NCBI GenBank assembly: GCA_020310875.1
Contig: CM035438.1
Coordinates: 95,771,205 to 95,835,204, forward strand
Length of the DNA stretch: 64,000 nt
Reading direction: 5' to 3'
Source of the DNA: Ceratopteris richardii
Taxonomy: Eukaryota; Streptophyta; Polypodiopsida; Polypodiales; Pteridaceae
Positions within the stretch are counted from its first letter, which is position 1. Every line of letters starts with the position of its first letter. The position numbers and the translations under genes were made by a program. Below, piece after piece: positions 1-11,900 of this stretch. The notes beneath the pieces were generated by a model. The model ran no database searches. It saw nothing but the letters and a program-made list of their open reading frames with translations, and was not told the DNA's origin.

Positions 1-861
1 ATATTGTTCCTGTAATGTCACGTGCTGCTGTTGTAGTAGCTGCTTCTGCTCTTCAAGATCCATACATCATGCTTGGAGATCTGCGTGGCTTCGGAAGAGC
101 CTTGTATGTTGGTTGTCAAGGTGTTGGTAGTGTTGCTGAAGTTGGGACATGCATTGATACATATTATTAAATACATTATTAAGAGGAATGGTGGGAGAAA
201 TGGTGTTGAATGCAGAGGGGAAGGGAAAGGGAATGGGAATTGTGGATGCAGTACCGGAGAAGGGTGAGGGGGGAGGTAGGGGAATGGGAGATTGTGGGTA
301 AATGGGGGGTGGGAGAGGTGCAGAGGTGGGTGACACCTCCATGGAGTCAAAAGTGGAGGCCGTGGTGGGAGTGACTGTGAACATGGGGATTGTGGTTGCG
401 GTGAGAGTTGTGAACGTGTATAGAGGTGTGTGTAATTGTGAACTCCCAGGAAGTGTGATCGGAGTAGTGGGGTTTACCGTGGCTGTGGTTAGACTTATGT
501 TTTCAGTGGAAATAGAGTATGTGGGTTGACTGATGGTTTGTGCGTCGGTGTGTGTAGTGGGTTCGGAGGTGGTGACAGTAGAGGTTACAGTGGTAGGGGG
601 AGGTGAATGGGGCGGATGTGGGGGAGAAGGTGGCAAGGGAGGTGATGGAGGTGCACTTGATGTGTGGGCTTCCTTGGTGTTGTGAACAGTGTGTGTTGTG
701 CCAGTGGTTGTGGGGGTGCCTTGTGGTCCTGATCCTAATACATTCATTCGTTTTCCCGTTCGTGGGGGGCGTCTGCCATATCTTTTCTCTGTCCTTCGTG
801 ATTGCACTAGTGCAGTATGCACCGTTTCAGGTACTCCCAAAGCGTCCGATATCATTTCCAA
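1..861 (-). pseudogene. Element A ORF2, C-terminal part (Pro/Thr-rich linker and start of coiled coil)
   Basis: Open from 861 to 67, then a stop (ADLQA-stop); the same frame resumes with a Gln/Glu-rich coiled coil (MDLEEQKQLLQQQ) that leaves the window at base 1. It matches ORF2 of element B: an ISDALGVPETVHTAL segment, a Pro/Ser/Thr-rich stretch over about residues 60-215, then FNNMYQCMSQLQQHYQHLD. It is out of frame with the N-terminal part at 827-2344, because A has lost some 15 codons and shifted frame near 860-900 where B keeps an IMHQILEEEG segment. Non-functional copy. Function unknown; the coiled coil suggests self-association (inference). Confidence 0.75.
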
Positions 862-2344
862 GGTGGCACGGTATTGCTCGTCCAGCTAATGATAGTCTGT
901 GTTGCTCTTGAACTCGGTTCATCGTATCGTAGAGCTTCTTTAATGCGTTAGTATAGGCTGGGGCACCTTCCAGTACTTGTAGGGCTTCCTGATCATACTC
1001 TTGTTCTTCTGCTTCTGATTGTCCACCCTGTGCCTCCTCATGTGCTTCTTCTTCATCGTCCACATTGACTACGTCCGGTTGGCTGGGCTGGGCTTGGTCT
1101 GGGGCAGTTTGCTGTCCACCAGCTTGCTCTGCTTCAACTTCCGCATTTACAGCTTCGATGATTCTAGCAACTTCTTCATCCGTTAGATCCTCCAAAGTGA
1201 ATCCATGCGGGAATTCCAGATCAGTAGGTACTGGTGGAAACACAAGGTTAGGGCCATCTGTGCTGTGCCTGGGTAACCTGATAGTAAATGGTTGTACTCG
1301 TCGGGGAAGTCTTGGGGTTGTTTCAGGCGTTAGGGTTGCACCGCGAGCTTGTGCACAAGGCATCTGGACAGCGCCTCTCATCTTCTTTGAGGAAGGCCCT
1401 ACAGCTGACAATCTGCGTTGAAACTCCTGTGCTCTGGTCCAAATGAGAGCCCTCTGCACCGGTACATCATATGCGAGACATCTGTACACAATTCTTGTAA
1501 GCGCACAGCAACCATACAGTATAGACTTTTGCTTCTTGTACCATCTCTGATGAGCCATATGAATCTGGTCGATAATCCAGTGGGGCATATTGATGGTCAA
1601 ATCAAAAGCATCCGCTAGGTAGAGGCTAAACCAGATCTTTTTGGGAGGCATTGTGAACCTTTCCTGCGCGGGGAATGCGAAATGTTGCATGACCATGCGT
1701 AAGTGAATGGCGATCGTAGGTGTCATCGCAACCATGTCCTTCAACTTCGTCAGATTCCTGTTCTTCATATTGTCTCGAATCATAGTCTCTTTCTCTGTTG
1801 GAATGTGCATACCCTTCATGTCGAGTGCTTCTCTTACCAGGTTGATAGTCAAGTGGAAACGCTTCAGCTCGTTGCCCCTTGTGAGTGATGGGAGCACAAA
1901 GGAGCTGTATCCTTTCTTGTCTTTGCTTGGAGTGAGGGTACTAATTAAGTATGAGCACCTTAGAAAATCTGGCTTTGGTAGTTGGAACTTGAAGTAATCA
2001 TAAAGCCCAGCCTTCTTCCATATCGACTTCAGTCCTTCATTATTCTGTAGCTTTTCAAACTCCCTGGTAAAGAAATGGTATCTGCCCCAACGTCCATTGA
2101 ATTCTACCTCGGACTCCCACATGTATGTGCCTTCACCCAGAGGTCCAGCAACGTCACTGAACCAGTGTGAGGTTTTGCCCACCGGCATTGTGTGACCCTG
2201 TGGAGGATTCTGAATCGGTATGGCATGTAATGCCCTTAATGCCACTGGTCTTTCCTTTAATTCCTCCTCGACCGGAAGGCTTTCAATGTCCACAACTTGG
2301 GGGTTGGTGCCTACCTGGGAGCTAGTTCCTACCGTATCTGCCAT
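827..2344 (-). pseudogene. Element A ORF2, N-terminal globular part
   Basis: 505 codons from the ATG at 2342-2344, opening MADTVGTSSQ as in element B. About the first 330 residues form an ungapped globular region (GRWGRYHFFTREFE, then PKPDFLRCSYLISTLTPSKD, then MPHWIIDQIHMAHQRWYKKQ) followed by an acidic Glu/Gln-rich stretch. No signal peptide or membrane segment is visible. The start is chosen because a consensus 3' splice acceptor lies 22 bases upstream, and ATG and acceptor are both kept in B. The last ~12 residues are a frameshifted tail. I do not recognise a named family. It sits where Athila carries its env-like gene and some Tat elements carry extra ORFs, but nothing here looks like an envelope protein. 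Confidence 0.75.
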
Positions 2345-2365
2345 GTTACTTCTTGCTGCCTATCT

Positions 2366-2386
2366 CTGTGAGAATATACAAACATG
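2366..2386 (-). promoter_or_regulatory. Putative 3' splice acceptor before ORF2 of element A
   Basis: On the minus strand a T-rich tract ends in TATTCTCACAG, with AG at 2367-2366, 22 bases before the ORF2 ATG. The same acceptor at the same distance is present in element B (22147-22167), and an analogous one touches the ORF2 ATG in element C. A spliced subgenomic ORF2 mRNA is inferred; the donor was not located. Confidence 0.5.
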
Positions 2387-2557
2387 TGTTAACATTGTAC
2401 AGGACAAGGGAGAACCGTTGTTGTTCCCATTACAACATTAACATGAGGGTCGGGAGAGATTAATGGGTTAGTAAGTGCTCGGTGCGAGTGTGTGTGTGGT
2501 TAGGAGTTCGGAAGACCTAAGAGTTAAGTGGAATGATGTAGTGTGATAGTGATGTGG

Positions 2558-3229
2558 TTAGTAGGTTGTCATGGATTTACAAATGGGGTCTGGGGGTTTG
2601 TTACAAGTCTTAGGCTGCCAAATGCAGTGGATGGGTTTTGCTCTTGGTTTGGTAGAGACTCTAGAGATCTTTATAGGTGTATCAGCTTGAAAATGAGGTC
2701 TTTTAGGGACCCATTTACAAGTGATTATGTTTGTGCTCATGGGCCTTGGTGTGTTCCTGAGTGTAGAAAACGAGTGGATGCCGGCTGTGCGAGTGAATGG
2801 GTCACGCTGTATAGGATGTGGCCTTGGCATGGCTATTTGCGCCCGCAAACAAGCCTTAGGCACCCAAATTTGTCTTGATTGTGGGCTGGCCTTCATCGAC
2901 TTCTTGGGCACCCAAATAGACTTCATGTTAGCAGAAGTACTTCTGAAAGACTTCTTATTAGTGTCGTGTTGTTGGTTACTAATAAGAGGCTTTGCCCGTG
3001 TGGTTGGCTTGAGTACAACCGGGTGTTCGCCTTTCCGCACCCACACTTGTTTCATTAGCTGAGACATTTTGCTGCGCAGGTACTTTTGATCTCCGACATA
3101 GGTAGTACTCTGCTTCTTCTGCCTTTGATCCACCTTTGGTTGCTGCCTCCCTCTGGCCTTTGGAAAAGAAGGGAGTTCCGTTGTGGTTCTGACTCCTTTT
3201 TTGAGATCTTCATTCTTCTGCATCACATA
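2558..3229 (-). pseudogene. Element A pol tail with repeated W-x-P-K motifs
   Basis: About 222 codons that continue the polyprotein after a stop at 3230-3232, where element B reads CAA and A reads TAA. Basic, low-complexity tail with the recurring motif W-(V/Q)-(P/R)-K: VWVRKG, SIWVPKKS, QIWVPKAC, CKWVPKRP and CIWQPKTC, spaced some 15-45 residues apart, with many Lys, Arg, Pro and Ser between. No catalytic motif. Related motifs occur at the same place in elements B, C and M, so it is a family trait. A nucleic-acid or assembly role is conceivable but not shown. Confidence 0.7.
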
Positions 3230-3232
3230 GCC

Positions 3233-4141
3233 TTAGACAAGAACAGCATGGTCAACTTCATGTGCACCCCTGGAGGGACCAGGAGTCTGTGCCTTTCCTA
3301 GTTCCTTGAGTGCTCCATTATTTAACTCCATAGTAATTCTAGTCTGCTTCACCCATACCTGAAGAAGTCCACTTCTTAGGTTTAAGTTGACTGCTTGGTC
3401 ATAAATCCAGTCTTGACCCAAGACAAGAGGTTCAGTGAGGTCCGCGTCTTGACATACTAGCACTTTAACTGTCATTGCCTCATCATGAATATAGAGGGGA
3501 AGTTCCGCCTCGCCCATGCAAGGGGTTTCCACGCCTCCCAATCCTATGAGATATGCTTCCACAGGATTGACAGTTAACTGCAACTCTTGACAGTAAGACA
3601 CTCTAACAGCACTAGTGGCTACACCTGAGTCAATCAAGGCTCTTACGGTCCTTGCACTCTTTCCTTGTCCTATATCTAGGGTTATGAAAGGACGTCGATC
3701 AATTATCCTATGCGAGCTTGTTCCTGCGACTTCACACATTGCCATATGATATCCTTGATCTGCATAGTCATTTGTTCTAGGCTGATCTCTACCTTGCCTT
3801 CGTAATCTCATCCTTCTGATGCGTTCTAAAGCTTCTGCTTGAGCTTCTTCTCGAATTCGCTTTTCTTCCTCTTTGCGTTTCTTAGCAGTGTTGAGTCGGC
3901 TGAGCATTTCCTCCGTGAGGGGTTCCTGATACAACTTGACTCTGCAACCGCTAATGTAATTTGGGAGAACATCACCCTCTAATGTGGCCAGTTGTACTGC
4001 TCCACTCGTGGAGATCCTATTGATGATCATAGGTCCGTAGCCTCTCTTTTCTAGCTTCCTTGCGTGTTGTTTCAGTGTATAGACTAAAACTAGATCTCCT
4101 GCTTTCAAGCCCTTATCCTTCACATGGGCATCAAAGTATGC
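3233..4141 (-). pseudogene. Element A integrase C-terminus and second retropepsin-like domain (PR2)
   Basis: It starts in the integrase C-terminal region (GDLVLVYTLKQHARKLEKRGYGP, then VLPNYISGCRVKLYQEPLT), passes an RKEEEKRIREEAQ charged helix, and enters a retropepsin-like domain with ALIDSGVATSAVR and, about 80 residues later, LVLGQDWI. D-S-G is the catalytic triad of retroviral-type aspartic proteases, and LVLGQDW fits their second conserved hydrophobic-Gly motif. Element B has DSGA where A has DSGV. This comes in addition to PR1 located before RT. Bounded by stops at 4142-4144 (CAG to TAG relative to B) and 3230-3232. Confidence 0.75.
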
Positions 4142-4144
4142 CTT

Positions 4145-4831
4145 CTACCTCTTCTTAGCTGCATAGATTCCTGCAGCTGCTCTCAGTCTTGTTTCTCCTA
4201 ATCGTTCAAGGTCAAAGATCCTAGAGGAGAGCTCATGACCTGTCCATTCGTGCTCTTGTGCTACTCTCAATGTAGGAATCAAGAAGTCCAAGGGTAGCAC
4301 AGCGTTTTGGCCAAACACCATCTGAAAGGGGGTGGCTTGGAGTACCGTTTTGTAGGCAACTCGGTATGCCCAAACAGCATGGTGTAGCTGTTTGTCCCAA
4401 TCAGAGCGTTTCGTGTTCACTAATTTAGTCAGTACATTGCATAAGATCTTATTGGTGCTCTCAGCCTGTCCATTAGCTTGAGGGTGATAGGGGGCAGACT
4501 TCTTGTGTATTACCAAGAATTCTTGGAGTAGATTCTCAATCACTTCGTTCAAGAAGTGAGTGCCTCTATCACTTACTAGCTCTATAGGTAGCCCATATCT
4601 TGTGAATATATTTTCAAACAAGAATTTAGCAGTTGTTTGAGCATCGTTCTTCGTCGTGGCTTTTACCTCTACCCACTTAGTTAGATAGTCTGTTGCAACA
4701 ATGATATATTCCGCATGGGAACCCTTAGCTGGGGGATTAATAGGGCCTACGAAGTCTATTCCCCACTTAGAGAATGCGCGTCCACCCATCATAGGTTTCA
4801 GTGGCATCTCATCTTTACGTATAGGATACTG
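4145..4831 (-). pseudogene. Element A integrase catalytic core (rve)
   Basis: Carries the D,D-E triad of retroviral integrases: WGIDFVGP, then LVSDRGTHF, then GQAESTNK, followed by the usual WAYRVAYKTVLQATPFQMVFG segment. The fragment is closed by stops on both sides: AGA to TGA at 4832-4834 and CAG to TAG at 4142-4144, compared with element B. Lying within pol after the HHCC modules, it would insert cDNA into the genome in an intact element. Here it cannot be made as one protein without readthrough. Confidence 0.9.
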
Positions 4832-4834
4832 AGT

Positions 4835-6127
4835 TCACTGACAGACATCACACCGTTTCACATAGGTATGTGCATCCATGTGAAGGGTCGGCCACCAGAA
4901 GCCCGCAAATAGTATTGCCTTGATTACCCGATCTGGTCCAAAGTGTCCTCCTGCTACACCTTGGTGAGCAGTTTCCAAGATCTTAAGATATTCACTTTCA
5001 TGGACACATAGCCTCAGGTAACCATCTTTACCACGCTTATATAGATTATCACCAATGAGTGAGTAATCCTGGGCTTCTTGTTCTAGACTCCTTTTCCTAG
5101 CCAGAGTCATGTCTGAAGAGAATGTTTTCGTCCTCAAGAAGGATACTAGTGGTTCACTCCAATCTGGCACTATGGATACTTGATAAAGAGTGGCGTGTTC
5201 CACAGGTGGTTTAGTGCAACAGATTGGGCATTCCTTGCACAACCTTTGGACATCAGCTTCCATAGTCGGCCAATGTACTCCGAGTCTCTTTAGGGTCTGT
5301 AAAGTTCGTTGCTTTGAGTAGTGTTGCTCCAACGCACCTACATGTGCTAATTGCAACCATTTAGCGTACTCATCCTCTTCTACGCAACAAGCCAAGATTC
5401 CTTGATCTGTGTGCTTGTACATGCTTCCTGCCATGATGTGGTACTTTTGGGCTTTCACAACCTCTCTGTTCCGGGTGTTTACTACTGGATGGTTAGGCCC
5501 GTATGTCAATACTGGTACCAATGGCTTAGCCCACTGCGGCACCACTTCCAAATTAAACAAGTAAGCATCAGGAAGATCATCTGATACTCCTTGTGGGGCT
5601 TCTCCAGATGTGAGCCTAGAGAGATGATCTGCTCTTAAATGAGTCCTCCCTTTTCTCACCACTACCTCAAAGTCATATTCCATGAGCAAGAGAAACCATC
5701 TCACTAATCTTCCTGTATTGCATGGCTTGTTTACGAGGTATAGCAATGCCTGATGATCAGTAAAAAATTTAAACTTATTTGCAAGCAAATAGTGTCTAAA
5801 TTTCTTAACTGCATATACCATGCCTAAACCTTCTTGCTCTGTAGTGGTGTAATTCCGTTCAGCTGCATTCAATTGTCTACTGGCATAGGCAATTGGAAGA
5901 TCCATATTACCTTCACCAGTAGGTTGTGCAAGCACACATCCAATGGCATAATTGGATGCATCCACGTGAACATGAAATGGCTTATTCCAATCTGGTGTGG
6001 TCAAGATTGGTGCTGAACATAATCTTCGTTTAAGCTCCTGGAAGGAATTCTCACATTCATCCGTCCACTCAAAGTTTGTCAGAAGTCCGTACATGGGCTT
6101 TGCAATGACAGCATACATGTGTATAAA
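4835..6127 (-). pseudogene. Element A RNase H and two integrase HHCC zinc modules
   Basis: Begins with RT connection and RNase H (VHVDASNYAIGCVLAQ, TTTEQEGLGMVYAVKKFRHY, FFTDHQALLYL), then a linker ending LRADHLSRLTSG. Two similar blocks follow. The first runs from YHIMAGSMYKHTDQG through AHVGALEQHY to CKECPIC; the second from YSLIGDNLYKRGKDG through AHQGVAGGHF to CDVC. Each shows H-x6-H and C-x2-C of the integrase zinc-binding fold, so the module is duplicated. A stop (CGA to TGA) at 6128-6130 separates it from RT. The frame is preserved at 5553-5560, where element B has lost one base. Confidence 0.85.
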
Positions 6128-6130
6128 TCG

Positions 6131-8335
6131 TCAGTAATAACCACAATGCCCCATGAAAGCTTGTACTTCCTTGACATTCTTTGGCCTAGGTAGCTCTGCT
6201 ATGGCTCTCACTTTCTCTTCGTCGGTAGATATGCCATTCTTTGACACTATGTGTCCTAGAATCTTGCCTTGCCTTACCATAAAAACGCACTTTTCTGGGT
6301 TCAGGCAGACTTGATATTCTCTACATTTGTCAAAGATTTGCCTGAGTTCGGGGATATGGGTTTGCCTAATGTTCGAATGAGCACAAAGATCATCAACATA
6401 GACCTCTAAATTCTTCCTCAAGAACTCCTTAAACACATGGCACATCAGCCTCTGGAAGGTAGCTGGTGCATTGGTAAGCCCAAATGGCATTACTCTAAAG
6501 GCAAAAATGCCCCATTCAGTGGCAAAGGCAATCTTATGTTGATCCTCTAGAGCTATGGCTACTTGATTGTAGCCCGAAAATCCATCGAGGAAGCTGTACA
6601 CTTCCTTGCCTGCTACTCTTTCTAAGAGATGCTCTGTGATAGGAAGCGGATAGTTATCCCGAATTGTGGCCGCATTAACCTTTTTCAAGTTAATGCACAC
6701 ACGCAGCTTTCCACTCTTCTTGGGCACCACTACGATGGGGGATACCCATTCAGTGTGCTCAATTTCATAGATAAATCCAGCTTCAACCAGTCTATCTATC
6801 TCTTCTTTGATCTTAGCAGTGTAATTATCGTTATATGTATAGGGCTTTTGCTTAGAGGGTTTAGCATCTGAGGTCATGGGGATGGTGTGTGAGCATATGT
6901 CCGGGTCAACACCTTTCAAATCCTTGTAACTCCAAGCGAATACATCTCTGTATTCTCTTAGCAAGGTAATTAACGCATGCTCTTCTTCCTCTGTTAGGTC
7001 ATGGCCTATGTATGTGCATCTCTCCTCTCCTTCTTCTAGGGCCACTACTATTTTCTTGGTGGTTTCTTTGTTATCATAGGCCTCTCCTGATTGCGCCTCT
7101 CGTTTAGGCATTCTTATCATGACTCTCCTGTCGTCTATCTCGTACTTCTTAAAATTTTCTGGGACCTCAAACAAAGATTCTTCCTCTTCTGGTGAGACTT
7201 CTCTCTTCTTTCGTTTCTTTACTTCTTCCTTCGGGGTCACATGTGTGGCTAATCTTACATCGTTTGTAAGCTCTCCATGCCTCTGGGGTTGAAATTCTAC
7301 TTCATGGAAGTATTCTTCATCTGATGCAAATGGTGGGTCCATGATGATTGACTCTAGATCGGAGTCACTTGCATCCTCAAATGCATCAGGGCTTGGGTCG
7401 CATTCTTCTAGAACTGCCTCTCCCATGATTGGCTCTATGGAGAAGATTGAAATGTCATAGCCATCCTCATCATAGTGAGGTGTCCATTGTTCTTCATTGA
7501 CGGCTACGTCCATGGTTGCTAAAATTTTTGCCCAGCCATGGGGTTCAAATTCCTCATAAAAAAAAACTACAGGTGCATAGGCTAGGTCTTGGATTGATCT
7601 ATGGGTTTCTTTTGCACCTATCTCTCTGGACTTTTCTCCCTTCTCTTCCTCTACTGCTACTTTGCACATCCATAAGTGGGTGTCTTCATGCATCCATGAG
7701 GATCCTGAGCCTATGGAATGCACGGATTCCGTATCATCTTTGGCTCTATGGATGGGATTCCATTGGATGGGAGGGACATCTCTATGAGAGTAATCTTTGA
7801 GATTCACTTTGGTCGTAACACCTAAGTGCTGCAGGTACAAAGAATTGGTTCCCCAATCCTGTACCACTTGCAACTGTCGCATAAATGGTCTTCCCAAAAT
7901 CATCTCATAGGCATGATTTTTGCTGAAGTCACATATGGCAAATGTATGCTCAAACTCGACACCACAAGTGGTGAGAGTTATTCCTTCTAGCAATCCTAAG
8001 GGTCTCTCTATGTGACCATCGCCCATTTGCAATTTCATCCTCGTGGGCCTGAGTGCCGGCTTGCCCCAACGCCTCCATAGGGAAGTGGTGGCAATTGCAA
8101 CTCCTGCACCTGAGTCCAAGATTGCCTTGGTGGTGTACTCCTGGTAGGTGATGGGAAGATAGGTGTTCCCTTCTTCGCCTTTACACATATCTCCTATCTT
8201 ATCCAAGGGAATTTCTGGCACTGTCCTATGGGATCCTACCTGGGAACGAGGTTTGGCTATTTCTGGTACTTGTTTGGCGACATGTTTCCATAATTCAGGT
8301 CTAACCTTGAGTAGCTCTTCTAACTTGAGATTGCA
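6131..8335 (-). pseudogene. Element A first retropepsin (PR1) and reverse transcriptase
   Basis: After a stop at 8336-8338 the frame is open to 6131. PR1 shows AILDSGAGVAIATTS and EMILGRPFM (D-S-G and the I-L-G flap-side motif). A long acidic linker rich in Asp/Glu follows, then RT: VVVPKKSGKLRVCINLKKVN, YSFLDGFSGYNQVAIA, FRVMPFGLTNAPATFQRLM and the catalytic YVDDL, then LGHIVSKNGI. Typical Ty3/gypsy RT of the non-chromovirus branch. It ends at a stop inside GHCGYY-stop-RFIH. In B both parts lie in one uninterrupted frame. Confidence 0.9.
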
Positions 8336-8338
8336 CTA

Positions 8339-8929
8339 CACGTTAGTGTTCTTCACTACCTCTGTGTTCCTAGGTATGACTGAATCTTCGTTTCTTACCA
8401 TGATTGTAGGTGTTCTCATACACGTGGACTTTGGTTCCCATGGGCCTGTGAAGTGGGGTAGCTCTTGTATGGAATTAGACTCAAAGTCCAATCTCTCGTG
8501 AGACTGAGTACTCTCATGTTCCCCGTAAATAGATGGGATGTCTTGTGGGAATTGGTCGTGTGCATCATCCACAAGTTCAAAGGGAGGGGCGACTTTACTT
8601 TCGTTATCCCATTTGGCTTCTTGAATCTCTCGTAGGAAGTGTGGTGCAAACCGATTCATAGAAGAAGAAGTGTCTGGCTCCGTAGAATTAGGCACATAAG
8701 CCACCTGGGAAGGAGGGCTTATTCTATCGTTGGCTCTCTCCTCGTTCTCATAGATGGCTGGAGCACAAGCTTCCTGGGGAGGATTACTTATTCTATTACT
8801 TTTCCGAACAGGCTCATACGCTCCCTGAGAAGGAATGTAGGCAACCTGTGGAGGTACGTAAGCTTTCGAGGGGGGCTCATCTGCCTTTTGGGGGGGAAGA
8901 TAAGCTTCTTGAGGAGGCAAATGGGCTTC
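8339..8929 (-). pseudogene. Element A Gag C-terminal linker with PPQ-x-AY repeats
   Basis: About 195 codons between two stops (8930-8932 and 8336-8338). The N-terminal half holds several imperfect copies of a P-P-Q-x-A-Y unit (PPQEAYLPPQKADEPP, VPPQVAYIPSQGAYEP). Element B has only two remnants here (AQEAYVPEAYV), so copy number varies inside the family. The second half (NSTEPDTSSSMNRF and FPQDIPSIYGEHES) is colinear with B. Probably a Gag-protease spacer; no enzymatic motif. Confidence 0.65.
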
Positions 8930-11900
8930 CTAAAGAGGCTGGCTTATCCGTTCTCTTGCCCTTTCCTTTCTTTGAGGGGCAGGTTCCTTTTCTGATTGTG
9001 CAATTAACCTCTCTATTCTTTCTAGCAGTCCATCAAAGTGTAACTGCGTCTTAGCTGAGCTAGAGATGTTAAAGAGGCGGCTAGCTTCGAACATGGCTTG
9101 AGCCAATTCCACCATCTTAGCACAAATTTTAGTTCGTTCAAGCTCTAGCTCGGCTCTAGGGTAGCACTTTTCATGATCGGTTATGGTTGGCCCTTCTTGG
9201 ATTCTAGCCTGATATGCTTTAAGCATCATATTAAGGTCTTCGGGAGTGGGATCTGCTAGGACTGATCCTACTCTAGGGGGTGGTGGGTTTAGGTGAGGCG
9301 GGTTGGAAGGTGGTTGGTCGGATGGCGATGGGAATGGTGGTGGTGGGGTAGTGTGAGAGGGAGTTTGAGATGTGAGTTCAGTTATCCTGGCTTTGGTTTC
9401 TCTTATGCTTTCCTCAAGTTCACTCATCTTTTTAGCCCATTGTCTTTTCATTCTTTCCCTACTATCTTTCCACGCTCTAGTCCTCTTCTTTGTCGTACTC
9501 TCTGTTTCACTAACTTCTGGGCTTTTTTCCTGACCTACACCCTGGTTTTGCTGCAGTACTTGGGCTCTAGTGATTACTTGTACTGGTGCAGTGGAAGTCA
9601 CGCTCCCTGTGGAGTCTACCACTAACCCAATAACGTTGATAGGAGTGATTTTTGGCATATTATTGGGGTTCTTCGGGCAATCTCGTAAGAGATGCTCTTT
9701 TCCACAATCTTGGCAAAAGCCTTGGATCGTCACGGACTGAGTTTGTGTAGGTGGAGGTAAGGGACAATCACGAATGAGGTGATCTCCTTGGCATCTGTAG
9801 CACGGTCCTCTTGGGAATGGAGGTCTTACCTGCCTAGGTTGAGGCCTAGGGTTGGGATTTGCATACATGACGTTTGTATAATCTGACTCCCAACTAGGTT
9901 CATTTGGCTCTTCGCTGTAATAGGACTCACCATGTTCTGGAGACTGCATGTAGTACGCCTGGGGACTATCAACATGTGTAGAATCAAAGCTATGGTCACT
10001 CGGGTCACTTTCAGAAATCAAGGGTGTTACAGGGACTATAGCTCTATTCAGGTTCTCTTCTGCAGCAGTATACTTTACCGGAATCACATTGGTTGGGGCA
10101 GGGGGTTGCTGTGCTAACACAGGTTGAGGCCTTTGTTGAGCTTGATATGGTTGCTGATAAGGTTGCTGTGGCCTACCATATGGCTGTGGAGGGTACTGGT
10201 TCTGGTATCTTCCCTGTGGTGGATAGGGTTGCGGGTAAGTTTGCCTAACTGTTTGCTTATTGTAGGGGCAATCTTGGGCGGTGTGATTGGTGTACCTTCG
10301 TTCTATAGTGCAGTACTGGCTACTAGGATTAACTTGGGGTTGAGCCATAATGGGACATACATTCGCCATGTGGTCGCCGCCACAAGTATAGCACATTTTC
10401 ACAGGGGCAAACCTTGGGATTTGTTTGCTAGTTACACCTAATTTCTGAGCTACTTTCTCTGCAAGTTCCTCAATTGATGTGGATTGCGTGGAAGAGAGAC
10501 TAGAGGCACTATCTGAATCTTTGTATATCTTGGAAAGCTCTAACTCCTCCCCTAGGTTATCCTCAATGTCAATACACATGCGTACACACTCTTCTATGGT
10601 CCTAGGGTCCTTCAAGTACACATATGATCTTAATTTGGTACTTAGCAATCCATCCAAGAATAAAGCCACTTGCTTGGCTGGTGTGGGTAACTCCGAAACA
10701 GGGCATCTTTCAAGATATTGCCTAAATCTCCTTCCTGCAAGTCTCACGGTCTCTTGCGGGGTTTGCTTGAAGCTGTGAATCAACGAGGAGGTATTATGCC
10801 TTATGCCACTCTTAGAGAATTCAATAATGAAAGCTTCTAGGAGTTGGTCTATGCTCCTGAACTGCCTCTCATTTAGTGGCTGAAACCATGTCAGGGCAGT
10901 GTTCCTAAGGGTCAGACCAAAGGCATTGTACTGCGTGAATAGATCCTCCACTTGTTCAGCTCTCAAGACTTGCCTAAACTCAGCCACATGATCGTATGGA
11001 TCTCCCATGCCATCGAAGTAGTTCTTCATGGACTTAACTAGCTGAGTCGGTCTCAAAGTCCTTGTGTGCTCTCTAGGTCGTGGTAGAGGGAACTCATCCA
11101 CATTTCTTTGATTCCTGTGAGCTCTGAGTATCTCAGGTTCTACTCTATTCGTTTCCGTCCTCGTTCTTTCTCTGCCCACTAGGTTAGCAAAGCTGACTTC
11201 TGGTCTATCTCTACTTCTGTCTCTTTGCATTCCATGGGCTTGGGATTTTCCAGCTTCAGGGTGACCATAGGATACATTCGATCTCGGTTGGGGGAAAATG
11301 AATTCACCCTTCCAAGTGTAAGCATGCCTATCATTTTCCGTAACCACAAAGATCCGTTCTGAAGCGTGATCTAAATAGGTCACTCTGTCTGGGCTATCAG
11401 GATCCTTAAACTCATAGATCATGATAGTTCCTATATCAGTTGGCTGATTAGATTTATACCTCCAAAAGGCTTCGTCAGTTTCTCGATTGAGGAGAAACTC
11501 TATGCTCTTATTATCCTGGGGAATCCACTCTGGTGTTATAATCCTAGTGAGAACCGATTTGCCTCGGGGGGTTCTAGGTTCTACACCCATGTTTCCTTGT
11601 TCCAAGTCACCTAAGTCCGCCTCTGAGATTACATTCCCGAATTCATATGTCCTGTCTGGGTGACTGGTGACTACGTATATGGTTCCTTCCTTGTCCAGGT
11701 ATGCACCGTTTTCAAACTTGACTGCTGGGTGCTCTAGTCCAATGGACTGATCAGGATTCTTAATCTGTACCACAGATCTTCCTAGGCCGTCCTCATAGAT
11801 GCTGGCACCTAATCGGTTGGTCCTAAGGTATTCCAACTGTGTTTTGTAAGGGCCTTCTACCCTGTACAAGTAAGGCACTCCTGAACTTCCCGTAGGTCTG

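Noticed and set aside
302..911. Plus-strand frames of Val/Gly-rich protein over the start of the window
   Set aside because: They are shadows of the Pro/Thr-rich minus-strand ORF2 of element A; the same region in B reads only in the ORF2 sense with conserved residues.
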